Source: Mesorhizobium sp. LSHC420B00
Lineage (GTDB): Bacteria; Pseudomonadota; Alphaproteobacteria; Rhizobiales; Rhizobiaceae
Length of the DNA stretch: 44,844 nt
NCBI RefSeq assembly: GCF_000503055.1
Contig: NZ_AYVY01000001.1
Span: 60,088-104,931, forward strand
Direction of reading: 5' to 3'
The notes beneath the pieces were generated by a model. It saw only the letters and a list, made by a program, of their open reading frames with translations. It made no database searches and was not told the DNA's origin. Below, one piece after another: positions 1-10,100 of this stretch. Position 1 is the stretch's first letter. Every line of letters begins with the position of its first letter. The position numbers were made by a program, and so were the translations under genes.

Positions 1-816
1 CTGCCAGTGCTCCGCCGCGCGTGCTTCGGGGCTCACATCACGAACCTTGGAGATGTCGAATTCCGGTCCGCCTGCCGAAAGCTGTCGGGCCGCTGCGCGC
101 GCCCGATCTATCCAGGTGTCGGGAGCCTCACCCTCGGCAACGATGCGGTCCTCGACGATCGAAAGCCGAACTGATTTCGGCGGGGTCAGCGACACCATCA
201 GCCGCTTCAGGACGAACTTCGGATCAAGGCTCTGATAGAATTGCCACTGCGAATGAACGCGGGCGGGATCGACCTCCGTTCCGGACAGCAGAGCCTGCGG
301 GTCGGCGGCAAGCGGGTCTCTCAGGCCGGAAATATAGAAATGTCCGCCCCTCGCCGTTTGTTGGACGACGATGATTCCCGGTTGGGCCTCCAGTCGCGAC
401 ACATAAGTCTGCCAGTGCTCCGCCGCGCGTGCTTCGGGGCTCACATCACGAACTCTGGAGATGTCGAATTCCGGTCCGCCTGCCGAAAGCTGTCGGGCCG
501 CTGCGCGTGCGCGATCTATCCAGGTGTCGGGAGCCTCACCCTCGGCAACGATGCGATGATCGACGATCGAAAGTCGTACTGAATCCGGCGGAACCAGCGA
601 CGCCGTTAGCCGCTTCAACACGAACTCCGGATCAAGACTCTGATAGAATTGCCAGCGTGAATGAACGCGGGTTGGATCGACCTGCGTTCCGGCCAACAGC
701 GACTGCGGGTCGGCGGCAAGCGGGTCTCTCAGGCCGGCAATATAGAATTGGCCATCGCGCACCTTTTGTTCGGCAACGATGATGCCCGGCTGGGTCCCCA
801 GGCGCGACACATACGC
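1..816 (-). repeat. two in-frame 408-bp tandem repeats
   Basis: Units 1-408 and 409-816 are direct repeats of exactly 408 bp (136 codons); the edge of a more divergent unit is recognisable at 817 (CTGCCAGCG against CTGCCAGTG). I count four differences between the units in their first 146 bases, while the later part of each unit is clearly more diverged. The array may continue beyond the window. Confidence 0.9.
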
Positions 817-1890
817 CTGCCAGCGTTGCCCGGATTGCCAGGAAAGAAAGAACCAACCGCCTGCGGGAATCAAAACCAGCAGGACTGCAGCCACTACCAG
901 CCACGGAAATCCCTGGTTTGATTCCTCCTGCTTCAGTTCAACGCAGGTCTGCAACTGCGTCTCTACGCCGGCCAACTGCGAACTGTCGCCGTCAAACTGC
1001 TCTAGAGCCTGTGAGTATTCATCATGGATGCGAAGCAATACATCGCGAATTATTTCATGTAATTCCTCCGGCGGATTTCCCCGGATCACCGCAACCAGGG
1101 TCGCAAACGGTCCAACTTCCGACCAGAGACGAAGCTCCCCGAAACGAATAGTGTCCAGGCCGCCCTGTTCTTTCTCGTTAAATGAGTCTTTTACAAAATC
1201 CTGAATTGCACTAAGCATCGAAGAGATCAGTTGAGGATCTTCGCTGGTTGCGTTTTCGGCAGTTACATGCTTGATCAAAAGCCCGGAATTGCGGTGAATG
1301 AGAAAGGCGTGTTCTACACGATAGACAAGAGAATGCCTGAGAACAACTTCTGAGAAGCTTGCCCCCGTTCTCCAAGCTTCAAATCTCCACTTGAGCCCAT
1401 GCCAAGTAAATATATGTCTTAAAGTTTCATTCAGCGACTGAAAGGTTTGGTCGATCTTTTCGCCGATCGACTTGCGAATAGCCGGCAGAAACACCGGGTA
1501 TAATATATCCGTCAGCGTGCGCGGGCTTTTCTGGATGGACCGTTGCACAGCCCTCTCGACAGCCGGCGCAAGGGCCTCTCCGAGTTGCGCATGAAGCGCA
1601 CGTGCGGCTGCACTGGGGAGAACGCTCCCCAGTGCAGCCGCAAGCTGCTCGGGTTCGTCGAGCAGGTGCGTAACTCGTGAAAGCTCCGAAATTTCGCGAC
1701 CGACCAGCAACTGGCGAAGCGTTTCCATGCGAGGATCGGCGGTTGGGATTCCGTCGAGACGCGCACGATAGTCCGGATCAACGTTCCGGGCAATTTCGAT
1801 CAAAAGGCGAGCCAGAGCCTCGCGATCAATCTCTGTATCGTTCGAAGCTGCTCTTTGAGGAAGGCTGATTGGGTCGACGGTCGACGTCAA
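1..1890 (-). CDS. OmpA-family-like envelope protein with tandem repeats, C-terminus outside window
   Basis: The frame is open from a TTG at 1890 to the window edge, so about 630 residues are visible and the C-terminus is missing. Residues 1-325 are a soluble N-terminal region without a recognised domain. A single membrane segment (LVVAAVLLVLIPAGGWFF, about 330-348) follows. After it come two near-identical 136-residue repeats containing LRDPLAADPQ, FYQSLDP, VRLSIV and IVAEGEAPDTWIDRARAAA. This BON-like repeat style is typical of OmpA-family proteins that end in a peptidoglycan-binding domain; that domain is not visible here. No ATG precedes the conserved-looking N-terminus: an in-frame stop lies just upstream, so TTG at 1890 is the likely start, with ATG at 1728 the alternative. 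It begins 7 bp after the coiled-coil gene and is probably co-transcribed. Family assignment is recognition of repeat style, not a search. Confidence 0.68.
   Translation of the reverse strand, partial: MTSTVDPISLPQRAASNDTEIDREALARLLIEIARNVDPDYRARLDGIPTADPRMETLRQLLVGREISELSRVTHLLDEPEQLAAALGSVLPSAAARALHAQLGEALAPAVERAVQRSIQKSPRTLTDILYPVFLPAIRKSIGEKIDQTFQSLNETLRHIFTWHGLKWRFEAWRTGASFSEVVLRHSLVYRVEHAFLIHRNSGLLIKHVTAENATSEDPQLISSMLSAIQDFVKDSFNEKEQGGLDTIRFGELRLWSEVGPFATLVAVIRGNPPEELHEIIRDVLLRIHDEYSQALEQFDGDSSQLAGVETQLQTCVELKQEESNQGFPWLVVAAVLLVLIPAGGWFFLSWQSGQRWQAYVSRLGTQPGIIVAEQKVRDGQFYIAGLRDPLAADPQSLLAGTQVDPTRVHSRWQFYQSLDPEFVLKRLTASLVPPDSVRLSIVDHRIVAEGEAPDTWIDRARAAARQLSAGGPEFDISRVRDVSPEARAAEHWQTYVSRLEAQPGIIVVQQTARGGHFYISGLRDPLAADPQALLSGTEVDPARVHSQWQFYQSLDPKFVLKRLMVSLTPPKSVRLSIVEDRIVAEGEAPDTWIDRARAAARQLSAGGPEFDISKVRDVSPEARAAEHWQ
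1603..1642. repeat. perfect 18-bp inverted repeat inside a coding sequence
   Basis: TGCGGCTGCACTGGGGAG (1603-1620) is followed by AACG and then its exact reverse complement (1625-1642). It lies inside the OmpA-like gene and encodes AAALGSVLPSAAA on the minus strand, so the hairpin would form within the mRNA. Confidence 0.9.
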
Positions 1891-1897
1891 GTTCCGA

Positions 1898-2563
1898 TCA
1901 ACTCACTTTCCAGGTACGCTCCGAGTTGCTCTTGCTGCCGACGGGATCCTGATTTAGACATTTTGCAACCTCGACAAACAGGCCAGCCAAAAGATTTCGG
2001 TCGGTCTTGACATTGCCGAGATCGGAAAACATTTTCTCCATCAGCATCTGAATGCTTTCATTCTTTTGCTTGATTTCCTCACGCAGCAAATGGTCGTTTC
2101 GATTTATCCGGTCCGCAACTTCGCGCTCAAGCTCGCTCAACTGATCCGACAACGCGCGCACCTGCTTTTCAAGCGCCTGATTTTGCTCGCGAAGATTCCG
2201 GTCAATCTCCTTGTCGGCGTCGGCTCGCGCGTCTTTTTCGTTCCGCAATTGCGCGGCAAGCGAGTCGACCTGCTTCTTTGCATTTGACTCGTACATTTCA
2301 AGATTGCGCTTGGCCTCGGATTCGACATCCTTGAAGCGCTGCAAGACCCGTTCTTCAAGCTTGGAAAAGCGGCGGTCATAGTCCTGCATCTGGTTGCCGA
2401 ACAGCAGATCACGTATCTTGTCGACACCTACAGCGTCGCCGGGGGCCCCGCTCTCGCGAGCCTGGCCCGCCACGAAGGTCAGCCCGTTTCCGTCTGCATT
2501 ACTTATCAGATTTGCGTCCGCTTTATTTGCCGAAGAAGCGGTACTCGAAGATTCCTTGGCCAT
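1898..2563 (-). CDS. hypothetical coiled-coil protein
   Basis: A 221-residue protein starting at ATG 2563. Residues 1-45 are low complexity and probably disordered. From about 65 to 185 the sequence is a charged heptad-rich coiled coil (for example LEERVLQRFKDVESEAKRNL and ALEKQVRALSDQLSELEREV). A short globular tail ends in LLAGLFVEVAKCLNQ. There is no signal peptide or membrane segment, so it is likely cytoplasmic. It ends 7 bp before the OmpA-like gene, suggesting a two-gene unit in which the coiled coil may contact that protein's cytoplasmic N-terminal region. No catalytic motif is visible. The reading frame is supported by GC3 bias and tight spacing; the function is unknown. Confidence 0.75.
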   Translation of the reverse strand: MAKESSSTASSANKADANLISNADGNGLTFVAGQARESGAPGDAVGVDKIRDLLFGNQMQDYDRRFSKLEERVLQRFKDVESEAKRNLEMYESNAKKQVDSLAAQLRNEKDARADADKEIDRNLREQNQALEKQVRALSDQLSELEREVADRINRNDHLLREEIKQKNESIQMLMEKMFSDLGNVKTDRNLLAGLFVEVAKCLNQDPVGSKSNSERTWKVS

Positions 2564-2972
2564 CCCATGCCCCTTCTTTTGAACATTGTCACAGCGCTAA
2601 TTTAGCAACTGATAAACATGTCAGCAAAATAGCCGACCCGCAAGCCGGAATCTTCTCGGCTTAAGTCGTTTCGTGCGTCCCCATTCGGGTAGATTTGGAC
2701 ATGCGGCTCGATCCGGATCAGCTTACGCTCGCGTCTCGCCCGCGATCATCTTTTTGCAGATGAAATGCGCGAAAGGAAATGCCGCGGCGCATCGGCCTCA
2801 GTCTAAGCCGTCGGGCATGCGCGCTTGCCATTCGGCCTGTCTTCAAGTCTTTTTCGCCTGCCTCTAATTCGCCCCGATCTTGACAGGGCAGTGCTGCCAG
2901 CCGATGCCGTCATCCGGTTTTGACATTCGCCGACTCTTGCCGAAGAAAACGAAAGCTCGATGATCCAGGACA
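2564..2972. other. intergenic region, no gene recognised
   Basis: This 409-bp stretch separates the minus-strand coiled-coil gene from the plus-strand glycosyltransferase remnant. A TTGACA occurs at 2879, but I see no convincing -10 at proper spacing. Short frames here have no protein-like features. Confidence 0.5.
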
Positions 2973-3179
2973 ATGCTACCGCAAGGCGGTGTGGTACCGA
3001 TGCTCAATGCCGAGCAAACCGTCGGCGCAACGCTTGCCGGCATCCGCCGGCAGACCTACCAGATACTGGATATAGTCGTGGTAGACGATGGGTCGATGGA
3101 CTGATCGGCGTCGATTGTGACGGCCTATGCCGAGAAAGATCGACGCATCTTGTTCTACCTTCGAACCGGGCGCGAGTAA
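2973..3179 (+). pseudogene. GT2 glycosyltransferase N-terminal fragment with in-frame stop
   Basis: From ATG 2973 the frame reads VVPMLNAEQTVGATLAGIRR and then DIVVVDDGSMD, the nucleotide-sugar-binding start of a family 2 glycosyltransferase. A TGA at 3102-3104 follows. Past it the same frame continues in family style with SASIVTAYAEKDRRI and ends at TAA 3177. The TGA falls where the family usually has Gly or another residue after VDDGSxD, so a point mutation of a sense codon is the simplest explanation. The rest of the GT2 domain is absent, and the intact trifunctional gene begins 7 bp later. It is a decayed relative of the neighbouring GT2 module. Confidence 0.8.
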
Positions 3180-3185
3180 GACGGC

Positions 3186-6158
3186 GTGGCGCCTAATCCC
3201 TTGGTTTCAATCGTGGTTCCTGCGCACAACGCGGAGGTAACGCTGGCGCGCGCACTCGATTGCCTTCTCGATCAGGAAATAATGGACTGGGAGGCGATCA
3301 TCGTCGACGACGCCTCCACGGACCGCACCCCCGCGATCATCGCCGGTTATGTGGAGCACGATGCCCGATTTCGGACGTTAAGCTCTTGCGCGTACAGCGC
3401 CGCCGGCGCGCGCAATAGCGGGATTTCGACAGCGCGCGGCCACTGGCTCATGTTTTTGGGTGCGGACGATTGGGTGGATGCCAGCTTCCTTGCGAAAATG
3501 CTGGCCGCACTTGAAGCAGCGCCCGATGCGGTCGCCGCCTATTGCGGTTCTCGGCGCGTGATGCCCGATGGCGAACTCACCCCGTCGAGCATCGCAACGG
3601 AGGTTGCGATCCAGCCCTTCGAGACATTCGCCCGCCGGTGTGCCATCGCCATTCACGCGCTGCTGGTCGACCGGGAGACAATTGTCGAGTTGGCCGGTTT
3701 CGATGTGTCGCTGCGCACCTGCGAGGACTGGGATCTGTGGCAGCGCCTCGCACGTCTAGGCAAAAATTGGGTGATGGTCGACGAGCCGCTCGCTTTCCAT
3801 CGGGTCAGCCCCAATTCGCTCAGCCGCAATTCGACGCAGATGCTGGCAGATGCGGAAATCGTGATCGCCCGCGGTTTTTCTGCTGATCCCAGGGTCAAAC
3901 ACCCAGCATCGGCTCACGCCAATGGAGCGATCGAGGCGAACGGCCGCACCGCTTCCGAAGCACTCGCGTGGTTCGCGTTGTGGAACGCCGCATCGGATTG
4001 CGGCTGCGGCTCGCGCTCGATCAACCCGCAGTCCCTGCGCGCGCTCCCGGCAGGACGTAAGTGGGCGCGTGAGATCGCCAAGGTGGTCTTCGATGGCCTT
4101 ATGGTAGGAAGCCTATCGGTGCCAGCGCAATTGGCTGCCAAGTGGGACAGGTTCGGCGGCTCCCTCACCGAATTGATCATCGAACTCGGCAAGGTCTGGG
4201 ACGATCCCGTAGCGGGTCGCCGCGTCCAGTATCACCTTGAGCAAATGCTTCTCGACTTCGACGATCTTGCCGCGCCGCGCAGACTGGCGCGGACACTCGG
4301 CATTCGCGTCGACGCTCGAAATCCGACCTCGATCGAGCTTCCAGAAGGAATCGATCAAATTTATGCTTATCTGATGATGGATGGCCAGATCGAGGCTTTC
4401 GTACAGTTCGGCGTACTCGGGAAAGTGACAAGGCGTCATTGGACTGAGTTGATCCTGAATTTCGTGCCCCCTGAGCGGCTTATGCACAGTGCCGCGCCGC
4501 TTGCGAGGCGATCACCTTTATCTGCACCGCAAAAGGGCGCCGGTACCGACAAGTCAAACATGTTTGCAGCCGAGGCATTGTTGTCCATGGCGGGACGCCG
4601 GTCTGATCGGGACAGCCATTTCGGCAAACTCGCGGGATTGGCCGTGGAAGCGCAGGCGCTGGTTGGGTCGAGCGCCGAAGCTAAAGAGCCTCTTGCAGCG
4701 CCGCGCCGTGCACGGGCCGCGGATGGGCACGACAATGATCGCACGTCTTTCTGGAATCGCCATTTCGCGACCGAGGATCCCTGGAACTACGGCTCGCCCT
4801 ATGAGCAGGAAAAGTATGAGCGGCAGCTCGAAATTTTGCCTGCCGGTCCCATCGGACGGGCGCTTGAGCTGGGCTGCGCGGAGGGCCACTTCACGCGTCA
4901 GCTGGCGTCGCGGGTGGGCCATTTGACCGCAACTGACATCTCCGCCGTAGCCATCGGGCGGGCGCGCGCGCGATGCGGCGATCAGCCGAACGTTGAGTTC
5001 GGCGTACTGGATTTCTCCGCCGACACGCTGCCGGGTGAGATGGATCTGATCGTCTGTTCGGAAGTGCTCTACTACCTGGATGATCTCGCCGAGTTGCGGC
5101 GCATCGCCAAAAAACTCGTTGAGGCGTTGGCGCCTGGCGGCAGTTTCATCAGCGCACACGCGTTCGTGCTACGTGACAATATCGAAAGGACGGGCTTCGA
5201 CTGGAACACATTCGGTGCACAAGCGATCTCAGAGACGCTGGCAGCGACCGACGGCCTCGTCCTCGAGCAATCGATCCAGACCGAGCTCTACCGCATAGAC
5301 CGCTTCCGCCGCCTGTCACCAGGCGACGTGGCGACGGAACCGATGATTGATCACGTGCCAATCCGCGCGCCCGTCGAAATCGGGGTCGCGCGGAAAATCG
5401 TCTGGGGCGGGGCGCGGGCCTTGCGCCGCGACGTCGCACGTAGCGAGCGGCGACAGCGTATCCCTGTCCTCATGTATCACAGCGTCTCCGATGAAGGTCC
5501 AGCCGCGCTCGCCCGTTTTCGGCTCACGCCCGCCGCATTCGCCAGCCAGATGGCATGGCTGCGCGCCAATGGCTTTCACGCGATTAGGTCCGAGCAGCTG
5601 GAATGGTTCATCGCCAACCGTCAGCCTTTCGTTGGCCGCCCAGTGCTCATCACCTTCGATGACGGCTTCCAGAACTTTGCCGACCATGCCTGGCCGACCT
5701 TGCGCGCGAACGACCTGACCGCGGAAGTGTTCCTGGTGACGGACCTGGTGGGTGAAAGTGCACAGTGGGACGCCTACAGTGGCCCGCCGACGCAGCTTAT
5801 GGACGCCAGGACAGTGCGACGCCTCGCCGGCGAAGGTGCGTTCTTCGGAAGCCATCTGGCGACGCATCGCGCGATCGATGGTCTGTCGAGCTCTGACTTG
5901 GCCGCCGAACTCCTGCGCTCTCGTATGTTCATCGAACGGTGGACCGGTCGGCCAACCACGGCGTTCGCGGCACCCTTCTCGGTCACCGACCGACGGCTTG
6001 GCAGGCTGGCCAAGGAGTGCGGCTATCGGATCGGCTTCGGCGGCAGACACGGGCCGGCGGACCTCGATTGCGATCCCATCGACCTTCCGCGGATCGAGAT
6101 TCGCGGGGATCGCTCGCTCGATTACTTTGTTGCCCGTATCGAGGCCGTGCTCGAATGA
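3186..6158 (+). CDS. trifunctional GT2 glycosyltransferase / NodS-like methyltransferase / NodB-like polysaccharide deacetylase
   Basis: A 990-residue fusion. Residues 5-230 are a GT2 glycosyltransferase: VSIVVPAHNAE at 7-17, VDDASTD at 40-46, GADDW at 92-96 in place of the usual DxD context, and CEDWDLW near 179. Residues 230-510 form a helical linker without a recognised domain. Residues 520-720 are a class I SAM methyltransferase (LELGCAEGHFTRQLA near 558; DLIVCSEVLYYLDDL), closest in style to NodS-type N-methyltransferases. Residues 755-990 are a polysaccharide deacetylase (LMYHSVSDE, ITFDDGFQNFADHAW near 821, SHLATH near 888), so both metal-binding motifs look intact. The start is GTG 3186 with a weak ribosome site. 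It likely assembles and modifies an amino-sugar glycan; the substrate is unknown. The stop overlaps the next start as ATGA. Confidence 0.88.
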   Translation: MAPNPLVSIVVPAHNAEVTLARALDCLLDQEIMDWEAIIVDDASTDRTPAIIAGYVEHDARFRTLSSCAYSAAGARNSGISTARGHWLMFLGADDWVDASFLAKMLAALEAAPDAVAAYCGSRRVMPDGELTPSSIATEVAIQPFETFARRCAIAIHALLVDRETIVELAGFDVSLRTCEDWDLWQRLARLGKNWVMVDEPLAFHRVSPNSLSRNSTQMLADAEIVIARGFSADPRVKHPASAHANGAIEANGRTASEALAWFALWNAASDCGCGSRSINPQSLRALPAGRKWAREIAKVVFDGLMVGSLSVPAQLAAKWDRFGGSLTELIIELGKVWDDPVAGRRVQYHLEQMLLDFDDLAAPRRLARTLGIRVDARNPTSIELPEGIDQIYAYLMMDGQIEAFVQFGVLGKVTRRHWTELILNFVPPERLMHSAAPLARRSPLSAPQKGAGTDKSNMFAAEALLSMAGRRSDRDSHFGKLAGLAVEAQALVGSSAEAKEPLAAPRRARAADGHDNDRTSFWNRHFATEDPWNYGSPYEQEKYERQLEILPAGPIGRALELGCAEGHFTRQLASRVGHLTATDISAVAIGRARARCGDQPNVEFGVLDFSADTLPGEMDLIVCSEVLYYLDDLAELRRIAKKLVEALAPGGSFISAHAFVLRDNIERTGFDWNTFGAQAISETLAATDGLVLEQSIQTELYRIDRFRRLSPGDVATEPMIDHVPIRAPVEIGVARKIVWGGARALRRDVARSERRQRIPVLMYHSVSDEGPAALARFRLTPAAFASQMAWLRANGFHAIRSEQLEWFIANRQPFVGRPVLITFDDGFQNFADHAWPTLRANDLTAEVFLVTDLVGESAQWDAYSGPPTQLMDARTVRRLAGEGAFFGSHLATHRAIDGLSSSDLAAELLRSRMFIERWTGRPTTAFAAPFSVTDRRLGRLAKECGYRIGFGGRHGPADLDCDPIDLPRIEIRGDRSLDYFVARIEAVLE

Positions 6159-6270
6159 ACGGTGAGCTTGTCAGTGTCATCATTCCCGCTCACAATGCGC
6201 AAGATACAATCGACGAGACGCTCCGCAGCTGCGCGCTCTTTCGAGATTGTTGTTGTTGACGACAGCGTTC
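6155..6270 (+). pseudogene. GT2 glycosyltransferase remnant with internal deletion and frameshift
   Basis: ATG 6155 overlaps the preceding stop (ATGA). The frame opens as a GT2 enzyme (LVSVIIPAHNAQDTIDETLR) but then runs into a stop after FRDCCC. The next conserved block, FEIVVVDDS, is present in another frame at 6240-6266. About 10 residues between the two blocks are missing, and nothing GT2-like follows. The gene was probably translationally coupled to the trifunctional gene before decay. 6271-6463 holds no recognisable gene. Confidence 0.75.
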
Positions 6271-6463
6271 TGACGGTTGGAAGGGGTGCTGTCGCAGCCA
6301 CCCCACGATACAGGAGCCATCCACAGAGGACATCGCTAGTCCAGAGGCGACAGAAAGCATTGCCAGGACCGTACATTCTGGCTCGTCGAGGCCAATGTTA
6401 GATTTGTAACAAATTGGTTCCGCTTTTTGTTCAGTGCCGCGCCCGTTTACCTCGTTCGCAAGT

Positions 6464-7144
6464 CTATTGGGCCACTTGGGACACGGCTGACATCAGCTCC
6501 TGCGGGCTTGGCGCCCCAAACATGTATCGCCCGCCCTCTGGAACCTCCGTGAAGCTCCAGCGGACGATCCCCTGCCGATCCAGTAGGAACTGACCGACCA
6601 GTTGTCCGTGTCCCGTTGCCATCATCTGCTCGTCGGCTTCGGTCAGTTCGTAATGGTCCCTCTTATTAAGGATTTCGCTGGCCGCAATGGGGTCCATAGG
6701 ACCGGGCAACTCGCCTGGTATATCGACCCGCATATCCTTTGCCGCTGCCATCGAGACCTTGTACGGCCAGTTCGTCTCGTTTTGGGTGAATTCGAGATTG
6801 GGCAGTCCAAAAGCACGATGTGAAGCGCGTTCAGGGTCGGAGGCCGCAAGCAGATTCGGCATCGGATGGTAGCGGAAATAGAGACGCGCCCGTTCGATTG
6901 GCGTGTTGACCACCGTCAGGCTCTCCACGCCCTTTTCGCGCAGCTCCGGATCAAGCCGCGCCTGGGCGGCGATATGGCGCCGGCAAAACGCACAATGCAG
7001 ACCTCGAAACAGGCCGACCAGCACCGGCTTTTGGCCGCGAAAGTCGTCAAGCGCGATCTTGCCTTCCTGGGTAATGGCGTCGAGTATCAAGTTCGGCGCA
7101 CGGTCGCCCGGTTGAAGCGGTACCAAGTCACTACGCGCGGACAT
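6464..7144 (-). CDS. peroxiredoxin-like (AhpC/TSA, thioredoxin-fold) protein
   Basis: A 226-residue protein. ATG 7144 is chosen over longer upstream starts because GGAGGTGGAAA directly precedes it. It opens with LVPLQPGDRAPNLIL and has the AhpC/TSA pattern: DDFRGQKPVLVGLFRGLHCAFCRRH places a CxxC-like pair (HCAFC, near residues 55-58) where the peroxidatic cysteine is expected. The C-terminal part (LVGQFLLDRQGIVRWSF) matches the last strands of the fold. No signal peptide is seen, so it is likely cytoplasmic. It follows the giant cyclase gene by 19 bp and may be co-transcribed with it. Peroxidase activity is inferred from the fold; a disulfide-exchange role is possible. Confidence 0.8.
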   Translation of the reverse strand: MSARSDLVPLQPGDRAPNLILDAITQEGKIALDDFRGQKPVLVGLFRGLHCAFCRRHIAAQARLDPELREKGVESLTVVNTPIERARLYFRYHPMPNLLAASDPERASHRAFGLPNLEFTQNETNWPYKVSMAAAKDMRVDIPGELPGPMDPIAASEILNKRDHYELTEADEQMMATGHGQLVGQFLLDRQGIVRWSFTEVPEGGRYMFGAPSPQELMSAVSQVAQ

Positions 7145-7163
7145 TTTCCACCTCCAACCCCGG

Positions 7164-10100
7164 CTAGTCGAGAAAAGGCAGCACCACAAGCGCTTCCGGG
7201 TCGAGCCCGTGCTGGGCGCATATACCCTGCGCCAGGGAAAAGTAGCGTTCGGCCTCGGCCAGATTGTCGAGGTCGAGATTAAGCGTTGCAAGACCATCAT
7301 AGCACGGAAACAGCAGTTGGGGTTCGCCCGTTTCGCGGGCTACGTCCAGTGCTTCGTGGAACAAGCCAACCGCCAGCTCCGGACGCCCGTTGCACTGGTG
7401 GATCTGCCCAAGCACGATCAACGGCACCGGCAGGTGCTCGCGCTGGTCGAGCGCCCGGTCGATCTCGATGGCCTTCTCGGCAGCAGGTACGCCCTCCGTT
7501 GGACAGCGATCCGTGAAAGTACAACAAGCGACCGCCAGATTGGCGAGGAGGCGCGCCTGGAAACCCAAATCACCAATATGGCGCGCCACTTCAAGACCGC
7601 GCCGACAGACCTCCATCGCGTGCGCCGGATCGATGGTCGTGTAAAGCACGCCGAGATTGGTGTAGCCGCGGCAGGCCGCGCCCAGTAGACCGGCGGCTTC
7701 GGCCAATTCAATGCTATGCTCAACCTGACGCACGGCCTCACGGTTTCGCCCAAGGCGAGCCAGCGCAACAGCCTTGGTATTGAGTGCCTCGGCGGTCACA
7801 AGGGTGGCATCACGCCCTAGCTCGGAGACATGCTCCGTTGTCAGAGTGCGTACGCAATCCAGCGCCGCGTCTGCCCATTTTGCCGCGAGAGCGTGATCTC
7901 CGCTACGGAACGCCTGTCGGCCACGTTCTTGCCAGAGATGCGCCTGCTCGATCGGGGCATCCGCTCCATCGAGGAGCGCTGCCGCTTCAGCATAGCGGGA
8001 TTCTGCGTCGTCCCGCTTGCCGACGTCCCAGAGCAGCCGACCGATCTTGCGTAAAACTCGCGCCGACGCGACGCGATTGGCCGACTCGCGGTATACCTGC
8101 AACACCGTTTCGTAATGGTGGTGCGCGATCTCGCGGCGGCCTGCCGGGCCGCTCAAATCGGCAATGCGCTCTGCAATTGCCAGTTTGAGCGGTGTTTGCC
8201 CGATCGCGCCCAACGCAGTCAGTGCTCGCTCGTAGAAACGAAGGGCGTCGTCGTTGGCGTATATCATGCGAGCGCGATCGCCCGCCGCCTGCAGGTAATG
8301 CGCGCCCTTCTCCCGCTCGGCGCTCTGTGCGAAATGATGACCGAGCACGGTCAAATCCTCGAGCCGCTCCGGCTTGTCGCCGCACAGTTGCTCCAAGGCA
8401 GCTCCGACCCGCCCGTGGATGTCGGTCCGCCGTTGCAGGAGTAGATTCTGGTAGATCACGTCCTGCAGCAATGTTTGCGTAAAGCGGTAGCTTTGCGACG
8501 AGACCGAGCCTGATCCGGCAACTTCCTCGATGATTTCCGCATCGCAAAGCAGTTCGCAGCCGGCTTCGAGCCGGCCGGGGTCGGTTGTCACAGTTTTCAG
8601 AAGTGTGGCATCGAAGCGCGGGCCGATTACCGCGGCCTCCTGGGCCAACCGGCGCACCTCTTGGGGCAGCCGGTCGACGCGGGCAAGCAACATTGCCTGG
8701 ATAGTGGCGGGGATGCCGGTTGCGACTTCGCCTGCCACAGTCCGCCATCGCTGGCCCTCTCGCATCAGTACACCGCGATCGATAAGGCCGCGAACGATCT
8801 CCTCTAAAAAAAGGGGGTTGCCGCCCGCGCGCTCGAGAATCTGGTCGAGAAGCCCTCCTGCGGAGTTTACCCAGCTCTCGCCGAAAAGCGCCGCCAGCAG
8901 GCTGCGTCCGTCATCACTGCTGAGCGGCGGAAGCCTGAGCGCTGTGTGACTGACCCGACTTGAGTCGAGCTGGTCGTTATCCGGCGCCGGACGATGCGTG
9001 ACCAGCAACATCAACCGCGTGCGCTCCAACCTGTCCATCACGAAACGTAGTGCCTCAAGCGACACGGCGTCGGCCCAGTGCAGGTCTTCGACGACAATCA
9101 ACAGCGGCGACAACGCAAGCCGCCGTTCGATGATTGTGCGGACTGCGTAGAGAATTTGCCGCCGCAGCTGCTCGGGTTCGACATGCTGCAAGGTGGCATC
9201 GGGGTCGCCAAGGCCGAGCACATGGTAGAGCAAAGGCATCAGCCGCTTCGCCTCCTCGCCCTGCAGGCCGAGATCGGTAAGCAAGCCTGCGAGCTTCCCC
9301 CGCATTTCGTCCCCATTGTCGTTTTGCATCATCCCGGCAGCGCTGCGCACCACTGCGCCCAAGGCGCCAAATGATTGTTCGCCCAGCGGTGAGCACGTGG
9401 CCAGCCGCACGGCGACGTTGCGAAAACGATCCTCGTCGCCGACGCGGGCGACGAACTCCTTCACCAGCCGCGATTTCCCGATACCGGCTTCTCCGACGAG
9501 GCGGACGAGTTGGGCCGAGCCGCTGCACGCCTGGTCAAGGCTCGCCATCATTCTACTGAGCTCCGCACCACGACCTATTATCGGCGCACTGAGGCCGAGC
9601 GCCTCGAGCCCACGCGCTGCACGCGGCGTCGCAAGCGGTGCATCCAGTCGATGGACGAGCACACTGCCAGCCTTGCCGCGAAACACGACATCACCCAGCG
9701 ACTCGTAAGAGAAGGCATGCCGGGTCAGTCTGTGAGTGAGCTCGCCTACCAGCACCTCACCCGGTGCGGCCAGCGATTGCAGGCGTTGCGCCGTATTCAC
9801 TGTGTCGCCGGTCACCGAATAGGATTTGGCGGTGCCGATGCCCAATCCGCCAGTAACGACCGGACCAGTGTTTATGCCGATGTGGAGCAACAGAGGCGAG
9901 CCGGAGTGGGGGGTGCTTTCGCCGAGCCGCGCCGTCCGGGCGATCATGTCGAGAGCGGCGCGAAGCGCACGTTCGGGATCGTCCTCATGCGCGACCGGCG
10001 CACCGAACAACGCGAGCAGTGCATCGCCGATGAATTTGTCGACGAAACCACCAAAGTTTCGCACGGCCGCCGTCAATTCCTTGAACAGTTTGTTCTGCAG

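Noticed and set aside
1..816. CRISPR-like array
   Set aside because: Units are 408 bp, coding and without spacers.
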